From CAYVRJ01 sp964453645 (lineage in GTDB: Bacteria > Bacillota > Clostridia > Christensenellales > JAWKQI01), in NCBI GenBank assembly GCA_964453645.1, contig CAYVRJ010000010.1, forward strand, positions 13,087 through 77,086: a DNA stretch of 64,000 nt, given 5' to 3'. The number at the start of each line of letters is the position of its first letter. The first letter of the stretch is position 1. The notes below the pieces were generated by a model. That model was not told the DNA's origin and ran no database searches. It saw only the letters and a program-made list of their open reading frames with translations. Positions 26,528 to 34,750 of this stretch are shown here, one piece after another. Both the position numbers and the translations under genes were made by a program.

Positions 26528-27327
26528 GGAACTTTATCAAACGTTTTTATCTGGCTATCATCCTTTTGTTTCTCTATGCGCCCATTTTGGTGCTCATTAT
26601 TTTCTCCTTCAACGAACAGTCCACCATGGGCAGCTTTGAAGGGTTTTCGTTAAAGTGGTATGAAAAGTTGTTTCACGACCCCATCATCATGGAGTCTGTG
26701 AACACAACTCTATCTGTGGCCCTTTTGTCCGCCATTTTTTCCACCATCATTGGCACTGCTGCTGCCATTGGCATTAAGCAGTACAAGAAGTTTAAGCGAA
26801 ACTTGGTGTTGAATCTTTCGTATGTCCCCATGGTGAACGCAGATATTGTCACAGGGGTATCATTGCTGCTGCTGTTCATCTTTACCACCATGGATCGGGG
26901 GTACACCACCCTGCTCTTAGCCCACATTACGTTCAATTTACCCTACGTTATCTTTGCCGTGCTGCCCCTCTTAAACCAGATGAACCCCGAGATTTACGAC
27001 GCAGCACTGGATTTGGGCGCAACCCCCATGCAGGCCGTGAAAAAAGTCATCATCCCCGCCATTATGCCGGGTATTATCACGGGTTTTATCATGGCGTTCA
27101 CCCTCTCCTTCGATGATTTTATCATCAGCTTTTTTGCCACCCAGGGCACCATCTCCAACCTCTCCATCTATATCTTCTCCATGGCGAGAGTGGGCATCAA
27201 CCCTGCTATCAACGCATTATCTGCAATTATGTTCGTTGTCATCATCACCCTGCTGGTGGTTGTGAACGTTCGAACCAACATTGCGGCTAAGAATTTAAAT
27301 CAACAGAGAAAGGAACTACCCAATTGA
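26524..27327 (+). CDS. potC: Spermidine/putrescine ABC transporter permease PotC
   Basis: 267 residues, six predicted helices, and the EAA-type loop DAALDLGATPMQAVKKVIIPAIMPG near 159-183. It forms the membrane channel with PotB. It begins at TTG 26524 in a four-base TTGA overlap with potB, with AGGGGGG-like SD sequence just upstream, and ends in another TTGA overlap with potD. TTGA-type overlaps are a recurring feature of this genome. Confidence 0.94.
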   Translation: MRNFIKRFYLAIILLFLYAPILVLIIFSFNEQSTMGSFEGFSLKWYEKLFHDPIIMESVNTTLSVALLSAIFSTIIGTAAAIGIKQYKKFKRNLVLNLSYVPMVNADIVTGVSLLLLFIFTTMDRGYTTLLLAHITFNLPYVIFAVLPLLNQMNPEIYDAALDLGATPMQAVKKVIIPAIMPGIITGFIMAFTLSFDDFIISFFATQGTISNLSIYIFSMARVGINPAINALSAIMFVVIITLLVVVNVRTNIAAKNLNQQRKELPN

Positions 27328-28367
27328 AAAAAATCCTCATTTTACTCACGACTCTTTGCCTGGTTGCTTCCAGTGCGTTTTCTTTGGTTGGCTGTTCTAG
27401 TACAACCACCATCAACGTGCTCAACTGGGGGGAGTACCTAGACGCCAATCTTTTAGCTCGTTTTGAATCCGAAACGGGTATTAAAGTCTCCTATAAGACT
27501 TGCCCCGACAACGAAAGTATGTACGCAGCCATATCGGCACCGGGTTCCAAAGTGGACGTGGTGTTTCCCTCCGAATATATGGTTCAAAAGATGCGCAGAG
27601 AAAATCTTCTTTCCAAAATAGATTACTCCAAGCTGCCTAATGCGGCTAATATTGCCCCCTTTATTCAGGAGCAAAAGTTGGACTTAAACCGGGATTACTC
27701 CGTGCCCTACACTTGGGGAACTGTGGGCATTCTCTACGACAACACCAAAGTGAGTGCCGAAGACGCTTCCAGTTGGAATTGTCTGTTTGATGAAAAGTAT
27801 GCAAAACAAATGTATATGTATAACTCCATGCGGGATTCCTTTGCGGTTGCCCTCTTAAAACTGGGATACAACATCAACACCAAAAATATCGACGAGTTAA
27901 ATCAGGCCACAGACTTACTCATCGCCCAAAAGCCCTTAGTCAAAGCCTATGGCACCGACGACATTCGCATTTCCATGCTCAACGGTTCGGGGGCAATGGG
28001 TGTTGTGTATTCGGGTGATGCAACCCTTGCCATGATGGAAAGCGAAAACCTCTCGTATTCCATCCCCAAAGAGGGTTCCAACATTTGGCTTGATTATGTG
28101 GCCATTCCCGAGGCTTCTAAGAACAAAGAAGCAGCACTGGCGTTCATCAACTTTTTATTAAGCGTTGACGTTGCAACCATTAACTGTGAATACATCGGGT
28201 ATTCTTCCCCCATTGCGGGCGTTTTGGAAAACATGCCGGAGGAATATCAGGCGCTCAATTCCTTTAACCCCTCCATGGAAGAGATCAGCCGTTGTTCACC
28301 TTTTGAAGATTTAGGTGAAACCGAAAAAGTGTATGGCGATCTTTGGGTGAAGATTATGTCAAAGTAA
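27324..28367 (+). CDS. potD: Spermidine/putrescine-binding lipoprotein PotD
   Basis: 347 residues. A lipoprotein signal ends in the lipobox SLVGC (Cys24), followed by the start of a periplasmic-binding-protein fold, INVLNWGEYLD, which is characteristic of PotD/PotF. It captures polyamine outside the membrane for PotBC. TTG 27324 overlaps the potC stop, with AAAGGA upstream. A bidirectional terminator closes the operon. Confidence 0.94.
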   Translation: MKKILILLTTLCLVASSAFSLVGCSSTTTINVLNWGEYLDANLLARFESETGIKVSYKTCPDNESMYAAISAPGSKVDVVFPSEYMVQKMRRENLLSKIDYSKLPNAANIAPFIQEQKLDLNRDYSVPYTWGTVGILYDNTKVSAEDASSWNCLFDEKYAKQMYMYNSMRDSFAVALLKLGYNINTKNIDELNQATDLLIAQKPLVKAYGTDDIRISMLNGSGAMGVVYSGDATLAMMESENLSYSIPKEGSNIWLDYVAIPEASKNKEAALAFINFLLSVDVATINCEYIGYSSPIAGVLENMPEEYQALNSFNPSMEEISRCSPFEDLGETEKVYGDLWVKIMSK

Positions 28368-28390
28368 TAAACCAGTAAAAAGTAAAATTA

Positions 28391-28432
28391 AAAAGTTGAC
28401 CGAACTCAATGTTATGAGTCGGTCAATTTTTT
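28391..28432. terminator. Bidirectional terminator between potD and the HD-GYP gene
   Basis: Stem TTGACCG-(A)-ACTCA paired with TGAGT-CGGTCAA (about 28395-28426) has one bulge and a T6 tail on the plus strand. A run of A residues on the other side gives T residues on the minus strand. Confidence 0.85.
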
Positions 28433-28456
28433 GTTACCAATATAAAACCAGTACAC

Positions 28457-30034
28457 TCACTCATGAAACGTATCGGCCTGTTTCATAATGAGGTCGTAAA
28501 TAGACTTGCGCAAATTCACAATCTCATCCTTCATCTTCTGCCCGATGGCACCGGGAAACTGTTCGTAATAAATATCCCGCATGAGGTCTACCAGCTTTTT
28601 GAAATCCTTCTCCCGCTCCCGCATGAGCAGCACCTCTCTGGTTCTGTCTATGATGACTTCCACAACATATTCAATTTTTCCCGATTCCTCGTCCAGGAGG
28701 GGAATGGCAAACATATCAAAAATTTTAAGTGCACCTTTGATCACTTGCTCTTGGCGTTTGCTTTCAATTTTTTTGCTCTTCAAGGATCGCAGCACAGGAC
28801 AATTGGGGCAGGGTGACTGACCAATCCCACCTGCTTTGTAGCAGATATATCCAACTACTTCATCTTCCTCAAGGCCCATGTAATTTAAAAAATAGTTGTT
28901 GGCAAGGAGAATTTCTTGGTTGGTGTCCATGAGGATGTACCCGCAGGGGGTATTTTCAAACACTTTCTTTAACAACAAATCCTCATTGATGGTACTGCTG
29001 TAATCTTCAATAGGTTGTTTCCCAAAAACGGCTGTATGCTCCGAAAGTTCCCGCTCCACCGTCTTTTTGTCCAGAACGATGCTCCTCTGGCTCTCACCGT
29101 CAAAATTCATGGAGATAAACGCCTGTGCAACATCCGGATCGAACTGTGTGCCCGCACAGCGAATAATCTCCTCCAATGCCGTTTCGTGGGAGAGGGCTTT
29201 GCGATAAGACCTAGTGGATGTCATGGCGTCGTAGGTATCGGCAACAGCCACAACCCGTGCCCCAAGGGATATCTCTTCCCCCGCCAGAGCATCGGGGTAA
29301 CCCCTGCCGTCGTACCGCTCGTGGTGAGAGCGGACGATGTCCTTCATCTCTTTAAACCCGGAAAGCCTGTTCAGCATTTCATAGGAGACCACGGGATGGC
29401 TCTTGATGCTTTGAAATTCTTCATCGGTCAGCTTACCCGGTTTGTTGATGATGGAATCGGATATTTTCACTTTACCCAAATCGTGTAAACTGGCAGCAAC
29501 GGAAATGTTGTTGATCTCGTCCATAGGCAACCCCATGGCGTGGGCCAAATTTACCGCATATTTTTTTACATTGCTGGAGTGCTCGGCAGTGTATAAATCC
29601 TTGGCTTCCAACAACAGGGAGAACAGGTTGAGAATTTCGCTGTAGTCCTTTTCCCGCTGTTCGTGCGCCAGCATCTCCTCACTGCGGTTCACCATAATTT
29701 CAAGGATATACTCCCGCTCGGGGGTTTTGAGCAGAGGAATTGCGTAGTCATCCACATAACGAGGCGTTCCATCAGCCAAAATATCTTTCCTTGAGATCAT
29801 AGTCTTTTCGTCGGTGAGCAGCGCCTGCTGCACTGCGCAGTTGTCACACATCTTACCGCCGTTGGATATGTTATAACAGGTTTCACCCAGCGTACTATGC
29901 AGCTCCAAATTTCGCAATTTCAAAAAATAGCTGTTAATATAGTGGATTTTATATGTGTCATCCAAAATGATATACGCTATGGGTGTGTTATCGATTAATC
30001 TGCGAATCAGGCCGGGAGTTAATACATTTTTCAT
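28457..30034 (-). CDS. PAS/HD-GYP/PAS c-di-GMP phosphodiesterase
   Basis: 525 residues. The order is unusual: PAS (about 8-125), HD-GYP (about 140-310) with HDLGK, HPVVSYE and HHERYDGRGYP, then a second PAS (about 345-465) and a helical tail. Both PAS domains carry the same cysteine pattern, C-Y then CxxC: GETCYN...MCDNC and GYICYK...PCPNC. This could bind metal or an Fe-S cluster, or sense redox. No receiver or membrane segment is present. ATG 30034 follows GGAAGG. It should degrade c-di-GMP and so oppose the cyclase at 22.5 kb. Confidence 0.88.
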   Translation of the reverse strand: MKNVLTPGLIRRLIDNTPIAYIILDDTYKIHYINSYFLKLRNLELHSTLGETCYNISNGGKMCDNCAVQQALLTDEKTMISRKDILADGTPRYVDDYAIPLLKTPEREYILEIMVNRSEEMLAHEQREKDYSEILNLFSLLLEAKDLYTAEHSSNVKKYAVNLAHAMGLPMDEINNISVAASLHDLGKVKISDSIINKPGKLTDEEFQSIKSHPVVSYEMLNRLSGFKEMKDIVRSHHERYDGRGYPDALAGEEISLGARVVAVADTYDAMTSTRSYRKALSHETALEEIIRCAGTQFDPDVAQAFISMNFDGESQRSIVLDKKTVERELSEHTAVFGKQPIEDYSSTINEDLLLKKVFENTPCGYILMDTNQEILLANNYFLNYMGLEEDEVVGYICYKAGGIGQSPCPNCPVLRSLKSKKIESKRQEQVIKGALKIFDMFAIPLLDEESGKIEYVVEVIIDRTREVLLMREREKDFKKLVDLMRDIYYEQFPGAIGQKMKDEIVNLRKSIYDLIMKQADTFHE

Positions 30035-30154
30035 ATCAAACTTCCTTCCAACGCTTCATTTATGACATAATTATTGAAACAATTTTTCACACTAAACCTC
30101 ATCTACTTCTTCAAATTATAGTATATCATTTATTAAAAAAATTACAATATCTTT

Positions 30155-30189
30155 AAAATAAAAAATTGAGGAGTATATATACTCCTCAA
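30155..30189 (-). terminator. Terminator of gdhA
   Basis: An 11-bp stem TTGAGGAGTAT/ATACTCCTCAA (30166-30176 with 30179-30189), followed on the minus strand by TTTTTTATTTT. Confidence 0.85.
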
Positions 30190-30220
30190 CCATATTTTTC
30201 AAATTTATATGCCTATTATA

Positions 30221-31564
30221 TTAAACACAACCCTGTGCCATCATGGTGGTTGCAACTTTCATGAACCCTGCAATGTTTGCACCCACAACCATGTTACCCG
30301 GCTTGCCGTATTCCTTGGCGTATTTGTCGGATTGTTCGAAAATGTTTTCCATAATACCCTTGAGTTTTGCATCCACTTCTTCGAAGGTCCAGCTCAATCT
30401 CATGGAGTTTTGGCTCATTTCCAAAGCAGAAGTGGCAACGCCGCCAGCGTTTGCAGCCTTTGCCGGCCCAAAGAACACGCCGTTTTCCAAGAAAACGTTG
30501 GTGGCTTCCAGTGTAGAAGGCATGTTTGCACCTTCACCCACAGCAAAGCAACCGTTCTTCACTAAAATCTTTGCGCTCTCTTCGTCGATTTCGTTTTGGG
30601 TAGCACAGGGCAGAGCCACGTCGCACTTCACTGTCCAAATGTTTGTGCAGCCTTCAACGTATTTTGCGTTTTTGTGGATGTTTACATATTCAGAAATACG
30701 TGCACGCTTAACTTCCTTTAATTCCTTAATGGTGTCTAAGTTAATGCCGTTTTCGTCATATACATAACCACCCGAATCACTCATGGCAACAACTTTTGCA
30801 CCCAGAGCAGTGATTTTTTCATGGGCATAAATTGCCACGTTACCCGAGCCGGAGATGACAGCAGTTGTACCCTTGAAGCTCTTGCCGTTGGCTTTTAACA
30901 TTGCATCCATGAAGTAGATGAGGCCATAACCCGTTGCTTCTTTGCGGGCTAAGGAACCGCCGTATGTGAGACCTTTGCCGGTGAGCACGCCGTCGTAACG
31001 GTTGGTTAAGCGCTTGTACTGGCCGTACATAAAGCCGATCTCCCGTGCGCCCACGCCGATATCCCCTGCGGGAACGTCGGTATCTGCACCCACATGTTTC
31101 ACAAGTTCAGTCATGAAGCTTTGGCAGAAGCGCATTACTTCGTTGTCGCTCTTCCCTTTTGGGTCGAAATCCGAACCACCTTTACCACCGCCGATTGCAA
31201 GACCGGTGAGTGAATTCTTCAAAATTTGTTCAAAACCTAAAAATTTGATGATACCTAAGTTTACAGAGGGATGGAAGCGAAGTCCGCCTTTGTATGGGCC
31301 GATAGCGGAGTTAAACTGCACCCGATATCCCCTGTTCACTTGGATATTACCCTTGTCATCGATCCAGGGCACCCGGAACAGGATCATACGCTCGGGTTCA
31401 ACGAAGCGTTCCAGCAAATTAGCCTCCATAAACTCGGGATGGCGTTCAAACACGAGTTCTAAAGATTCTAATATCTCGGTGGCAGCTTGCAAAAATTCTT
31501 TTTCGTTTGGGTCTTTTTGCTTCAGTTTCGAAAGTACATCGCGAACATATTGTTTTGCTGTCAT
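30221..31564 (-). CDS. gdhA: NADP-type glutamate dehydrogenase
   Basis: 447 residues, the usual length of hexameric bacterial GDH. It contains the substrate-binding segment VQFNSAIGPYKGGLRF, the catalytic-lysine motif GGGKGGSDFDPKGKSD (about 120-135) and the Rossmann-fold motif SGSGNVA near 235. It interconverts 2-oxoglutarate plus ammonium and glutamate. Cofactor preference is inferred from overall similarity to the GdhA group. It is monocistronic, with its own promoter (31606-31634) and terminator. Confidence 0.95.
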   Translation of the reverse strand: MTAKQYVRDVLSKLKQKDPNEKEFLQAATEILESLELVFERHPEFMEANLLERFVEPERMILFRVPWIDDKGNIQVNRGYRVQFNSAIGPYKGGLRFHPSVNLGIIKFLGFEQILKNSLTGLAIGGGKGGSDFDPKGKSDNEVMRFCQSFMTELVKHVGADTDVPAGDIGVGAREIGFMYGQYKRLTNRYDGVLTGKGLTYGGSLARKEATGYGLIYFMDAMLKANGKSFKGTTAVISGSGNVAIYAHEKITALGAKVVAMSDSGGYVYDENGINLDTIKELKEVKRARISEYVNIHKNAKYVEGCTNIWTVKCDVALPCATQNEIDEESAKILVKNGCFAVGEGANMPSTLEATNVFLENGVFFGPAKAANAGGVATSALEMSQNSMRLSWTFEEVDAKLKGIMENIFEQSDKYAKEYGKPGNMVVGANIAGFMKVATTMMAQGCV

Positions 31565-31605
31565 GATTTGATCCTCTCATATCGATATAAATATTTGTTA
31601 TTGAC

Positions 31606-31634
31606 ATATTAACACATATAAATGCAAGATGCAA
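31606..31634 (-). promoter_or_regulatory. Promoter of gdhA
   Basis: On the minus strand TTGCAT (31634-31629), a 17-base spacer and TAATAT (31611-31606). It is divergent from the tRNA-Pro promoter. Confidence 0.65.
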
Positions 31635-31671
31635 GTATAAATATTTCATTTTAATTGATTTTATAAAATGA

Positions 31672-31700
31672 TAGACAAGGATGGAAATATGATATATAAT
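31672..31700 (+). promoter_or_regulatory. Promoter of tRNA-Pro(CGG)
   Basis: TAGACA (31672-31677), a 17-base spacer and TATAAT (31695-31700), 11 bases before the tRNA. Confidence 0.75.
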
Positions 31701-31711
31701 AAAAAAATAGT

Positions 31712-31788
31712 CGGGGCATAGCGCAGCTTGGTAGCGCGTTTGGTTCGGGACCAAAAGGTCGCAGGTTCAAATCCTGTTGCCCCGACCA
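31712..31788 (+). tRNA. tRNA-Pro (anticodon CGG)
   Basis: Acceptor stem CGGGGCA/TGCCCCG, anticodon stem TTTGG/CCAAA with loop TTCGGGA giving anticodon CGG (31746-31748), T arm GCAGG/CCTGT, encoded CCA at 31786-31788. Its 3' end is partly duplicated downstream. Confidence 0.95.
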
Positions 31789-31886
31789 ACGTAAGGGGCG
31801 ACAGGATTTGAAACCCCGTTAAGAAAACAGTCCAGTGGACTGTTTTTAGGGGGAGGAACCCTTAAACTATCCTGTTGCCCCGACCA
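31771..31886 (+). repeat. Duplicated and inverted tRNA-Pro 3' end
   Basis: The 18 bases ATCCTGTTGCCCCGACCA at the tRNA 3' end (31771-31788) recur exactly at 31869-31886. Between them, 31795-31815 is a near-perfect inverted copy of the T arm and acceptor strand of the tRNA (one mismatch and one extra base). The layout resembles an attachment-site scar, but no integrase is present. Confidence 0.85.
31823..31848 (+). terminator. Terminator of tRNA-Pro(CGG)
   Basis: Palindrome AAAACAGTCCA-G-TGGACTGTTTT followed by T. It lies between the two direct copies of the tRNA 3' end. Confidence 0.75.
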
Positions 31887-31982
31887 CTTACTTTTCTTTT
31901 AGGAAAGTACGCAAAAGAAACTTTTCGTAACAGAACATGCTTGGATGCTGCGAAAAGGTACAGTTGAATATTTGCAAGTCTG

Positions 31983-32005
31983 ATATTCACACACTGTGTG
32001 AATAT
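31983..32005 (+). promoter_or_regulatory. 23-bp palindromic operator before the XRE-cupin/acyl-CoA synthetase operon
   Basis: Perfect 11-bp arms ATATTCACACA and TGTGTGAATAT around one central base. It is followed by AT-rich TATATT/TATATA sequence that may form the -10. It is the likely binding site of the regulator encoded from 32058. No clear -35 is visible. Confidence 0.6.
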
Positions 32006-32057
32006 ATTTATATATAAGGAAAATCAGGCTAATTTAAGGCTATAAGAAGGAGGAAGT

Positions 32058-32618
32058 ATGCACGACAACACAGAGAACCTAGGCGCAATCGCCAATCGCT
32101 GTAAAGAGCTCAGAGAAATCTGGGACGTATCCGTTGAACAACTATCTAAAGATATAGGAGTGGACGCCCTCGTCGTCGAGTTGTACGAATCCGGCAGCCA
32201 TGACATCCCCATTAGTTTTTTGACGAAACTCGCCCATCGCTTTAATGTGGAAGTGGTGGATCTAATCACGGGCGGAAGCGCCAAACTCAAAACCTACACC
32301 CTGTGCCGCAAAAACAGGGGAGTTAGGGTGCAGCGCCAGGAGGAATACGAATACGAAGCATTGGTTTCAAACTTTTCTCACAAAAAGTGCGATCCCTATA
32401 TCGTAACCGTTCAGCCCGACGAAGATAAGCCGTGGTATATGAACTCCCACGACGGCCATGAATTCGATTTGGTCATCGAGGGACAAATTAAAATGATGAT
32501 CGAAGATCAGGAAGTAACCCTCAACGAGGGAGACAGTATCTATTTGGATTCTCAATATATGCACGCCCTTAAAGCCGTGGGAGCTACTGCAAAATTTCTA
32601 GCAGTCGTCCTGCCCTAA
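32058..32618 (+). CDS. XRE-family regulator with cupin domain
   Basis: 186 residues: an N-terminal HTH (about 8-68) and a C-terminal cupin (about 110-185, with EFDLVIEGQIKMMIEDQEVTLNEGDSIYLDS). The ATG follows AAGGAGGAAGT. It lies 36 bases before an AMP-forming acyl-CoA synthetase and downstream of a perfect 23-bp palindrome, which points to autoregulation and control of the synthetase, perhaps in response to its substrate. The ligand is not known. Confidence 0.88.
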   Translation: MHDNTENLGAIANRCKELREIWDVSVEQLSKDIGVDALVVELYESGSHDIPISFLTKLAHRFNVEVVDLITGGSAKLKTYTLCRKNRGVRVQRQEEYEYEALVSNFSHKKCDPYIVTVQPDEDKPWYMNSHDGHEFDLVIEGQIKMMIEDQEVTLNEGDSIYLDSQYMHALKAVGATAKFLAVVLP

Positions 32619-32654
32619 GTCTTTAATTTTTTAAAATTTCGGAGGTGTATATAT

Positions 32655-34289
32655 ATGATCGAGAGGTACTGTAAGACCCAATTTAAGGACTACAAAGATT
32701 TTTATCACAATTTTTATATTAACGTTCCCAAAAACTTTAACTTCGCCTACGACATTGTAGACGAATTTGCAACTGCTTCGCCCGAAAAACTGGCGATGGT
32801 TTGGTGCAACGACGAGGACGAAGAACACTTCTTCACCTTTGATGAAATGTCCAAGCGCTCCAACCAAGTTGCAAACATGTTTCGCTGCTACGGAATTGGC
32901 AAGGGCGATAAAGTTATGCTCACCCTCAAGAGGCGGTACGAGTATTGGTTCTGCATCTTGGCACTGCACAAGTTGGGTGCCGTTGTCATTCCCGCCACCC
33001 ATCTCTTAACCGAAAAGGATTTAAACTATCGGTTTGATGCGGCAGAAGTTAAGATGATTGTCACCTGCAACGACGAAGTGCTGCTCTCGTCCCTGGACAA
33101 AGCTGCACCCAAGTCCAAGACCCTCAAGCACAAAATGTTGCTGGGTTTGCGGGAGGGATATATTAACTTTGACGAGTATAAGAACTATCCCCAAACCTTT
33201 GAGCGTATTCAAAACGAGAGCACCGATCCCATGCTGATTTATTTCACATCGGGCACAACGGGTATGCCTAAGATGGTGCTCCACAACTTTTCATACCCCC
33301 TGGGGCACATCCTCACCGCAAAGTTTTGGCAGGAGCTTTCTGATACCAGCTTGCACATCACTGTTGCAGATACGGGTTGGGCTAAGGCTTCTTGGGGAAA
33401 AATTTACGGACAGTGGATTGCGGGCAGTGCCCTGTTCACCTACGACATGGACAAGTTTTCTCCCTTGGAGCTGCTCAAAAAGGTGTGTAAATACAAAGTA
33501 ACCAGCTTTTGTGCTCCCCCCACGGTGTATCGCTTTTTAATTAAGGAAGATTTGTCGTCCTATGACTTTTCACACTTAAGACACGCCACCACTGCGGGAG
33601 AACCCTTAAACGCAGAGGTGTACAACCAATTTTTAAAGATATCGGGTGTTAAAATTAAGGAAGGGTTTGGACAATCCGAAACAACTCCCTTAATCGCCAC
33701 CTATCCCTGGGTGGAACCAATCCCCGGTTCCCTGGGTAAGCCCTCTCCCCTCTACGGCATTAAATTGTTAAACGACGAAGGGGAAATTTGTGAACCCGGC
33801 GAAGAGGGTGAGATTGTCATCGACACCCGGAACGGAAACCCTGTAGGGTTATTCTGCGGTTATTTAGCAGACGACGATCGGACAAACTCCCTGTGGTACG
33901 ACGGTTACTACCACACGGGGGACATCGCATGGTACGATGAAAAGGGTTATTACTACTTCGTGGGCAGAGCAGACGACGTTATCAAGAGTTCGGGGTATCG
34001 CATTGGACCTTTCGAGGTGGAAAGTGCCCTCATCGAGCACCCGTCGGTGTTGGAGTGTGCCATATCTGCCGTACCCGATCCGGTGCGTGGGCAGGTTGTC
34101 AAAGCCACCATCGTACTCACAAAGGACTATGCACCCAGCGATGAATTGATTCGCACACTGCAAGACCACGTGAAACGGGTGACAGCACCCTACAAATACC
34201 CGAGAATTGTAGAGTTTGTAGAGGAGTTACCGAAGACAGTTTCAGGAAAGATCAAACGTGCGGACATCAGAAAAAAAGACAATGCATGA
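32655..34289 (+). CDS. AMP-forming acyl-CoA synthetase (AMP-binding enzyme)
   Basis: 544 residues of the ANL superfamily. It has the ATP P-loop YFTSGTTGMPKM (about 196-207), GFGQSETTP near 338, the hinge aspartate in YYHTGDIAWYDEKGYYYFVGRADD near 418-441, and the catalytic lysine in KTVSGKIKR near the C terminus. The sequence is closest in style to medium-chain or short-chain acyl-CoA ligases (ACSM/acetyl-CoA synthetase-like); the substrate cannot be read from sequence. ATG 32655 follows CGGAGGTG. The stop overlaps the Smr gene (ATGA). Confidence 0.9.
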   Translation: MIERYCKTQFKDYKDFYHNFYINVPKNFNFAYDIVDEFATASPEKLAMVWCNDEDEEHFFTFDEMSKRSNQVANMFRCYGIGKGDKVMLTLKRRYEYWFCILALHKLGAVVIPATHLLTEKDLNYRFDAAEVKMIVTCNDEVLLSSLDKAAPKSKTLKHKMLLGLREGYINFDEYKNYPQTFERIQNESTDPMLIYFTSGTTGMPKMVLHNFSYPLGHILTAKFWQELSDTSLHITVADTGWAKASWGKIYGQWIAGSALFTYDMDKFSPLELLKKVCKYKVTSFCAPPTVYRFLIKEDLSSYDFSHLRHATTAGEPLNAEVYNQFLKISGVKIKEGFGQSETTPLIATYPWVEPIPGSLGKPSPLYGIKLLNDEGEICEPGEEGEIVIDTRNGNPVGLFCGYLADDDRTNSLWYDGYYHTGDIAWYDEKGYYYFVGRADDVIKSSGYRIGPFEVESALIEHPSVLECAISAVPDPVRGQVVKATIVLTKDYAPSDELIRTLQDHVKRVTAPYKYPRIVEFVEELPKTVSGKIKRADIRKKDNA

Positions 34290-34528
34290 TTAAGTTCGTG
34301 TCGGGGCAAAAAGTGGAGATCAATCTCCACGGCATGAAGTACGTGGAAGCAAAGAAGTATTTGGAGAAGTTTTTATCCACAGCCAATGGGGCCGTGAAGG
34401 AAGTACACGTGATTCACGGTTATTCCACAACGATTCTGAAGGATATGGTGCGTTGCGACTTAGTGCACAAGCGAATTAAATCCAAAACCTCCTCCATAAA
34501 CCCCGGTGTGACCATTCTGCACATTTAA
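34286..34528 (+). CDS. Small stand-alone Smr-domain protein
   Basis: 80 residues, essentially a whole Smr domain as found at the C terminus of MutS2. INLHGMKYVEAKKYLEKFL corresponds to the LDLHG motif, with Asn replacing Asp, and VIHGYSTTILK to the HGxGxG motif, which is degenerate here. Smr domains bind or nick nucleic acids, and the altered motifs make nuclease activity uncertain. ATG 34286 overlaps the stop of the acyl-CoA synthetase. Confidence 0.8.
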   Translation: MIKFVSGQKVEINLHGMKYVEAKKYLEKFLSTANGAVKEVHVIHGYSTTILKDMVRCDLVHKRIKSKTSSINPGVTILHI

Positions 34529-34568
34529 ACATGTAAGAGTCGTTGAAACGTGATTTCTTCGACTCTTT

Positions 34569-34725
34569 ATACTAAACACGAATAGACATAGTGAATAAAA
34601 CGAAGGATTTTTGTTGGTTGACGATGCAGCAAGCTGCAGGAAGGCTGGTTGCCTTTCAAGGGTTGCTAAAGAAGTCAGGCGGCAAAAAGACAAGTTTTAT
34701 CGTTGTGTATATGAGTGTTTAGTAT
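34569..34725 (+). repeat. 157-bp intergenic segment with 11-bp terminal inverted repeats
   Basis: ATACTAAACAC (34569-34579) and GTGTTTAGTAT (34715-34725) are perfectly complementary. The interior contains several short stems (GCAGCAAGCTGC near 34630). AAACACGAATAGACATAGT next to the left arm recurs with one change at 53930-53948. A weaker hairpin AGAGTCG/CGACTCT (34537-34566), possibly the terminator of the Smr operon, lies just before it. Confidence 0.55.
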
Positions 34726-34750
34726 TACTTTATTGAAGGAGTATTTTGCC

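Noticed and set aside
31712..31886. Prophage or integrative element at tRNA-Pro
   Set aside because: The duplicated 3' end is only 98 bases away and encloses no gene; at most it is a scar.
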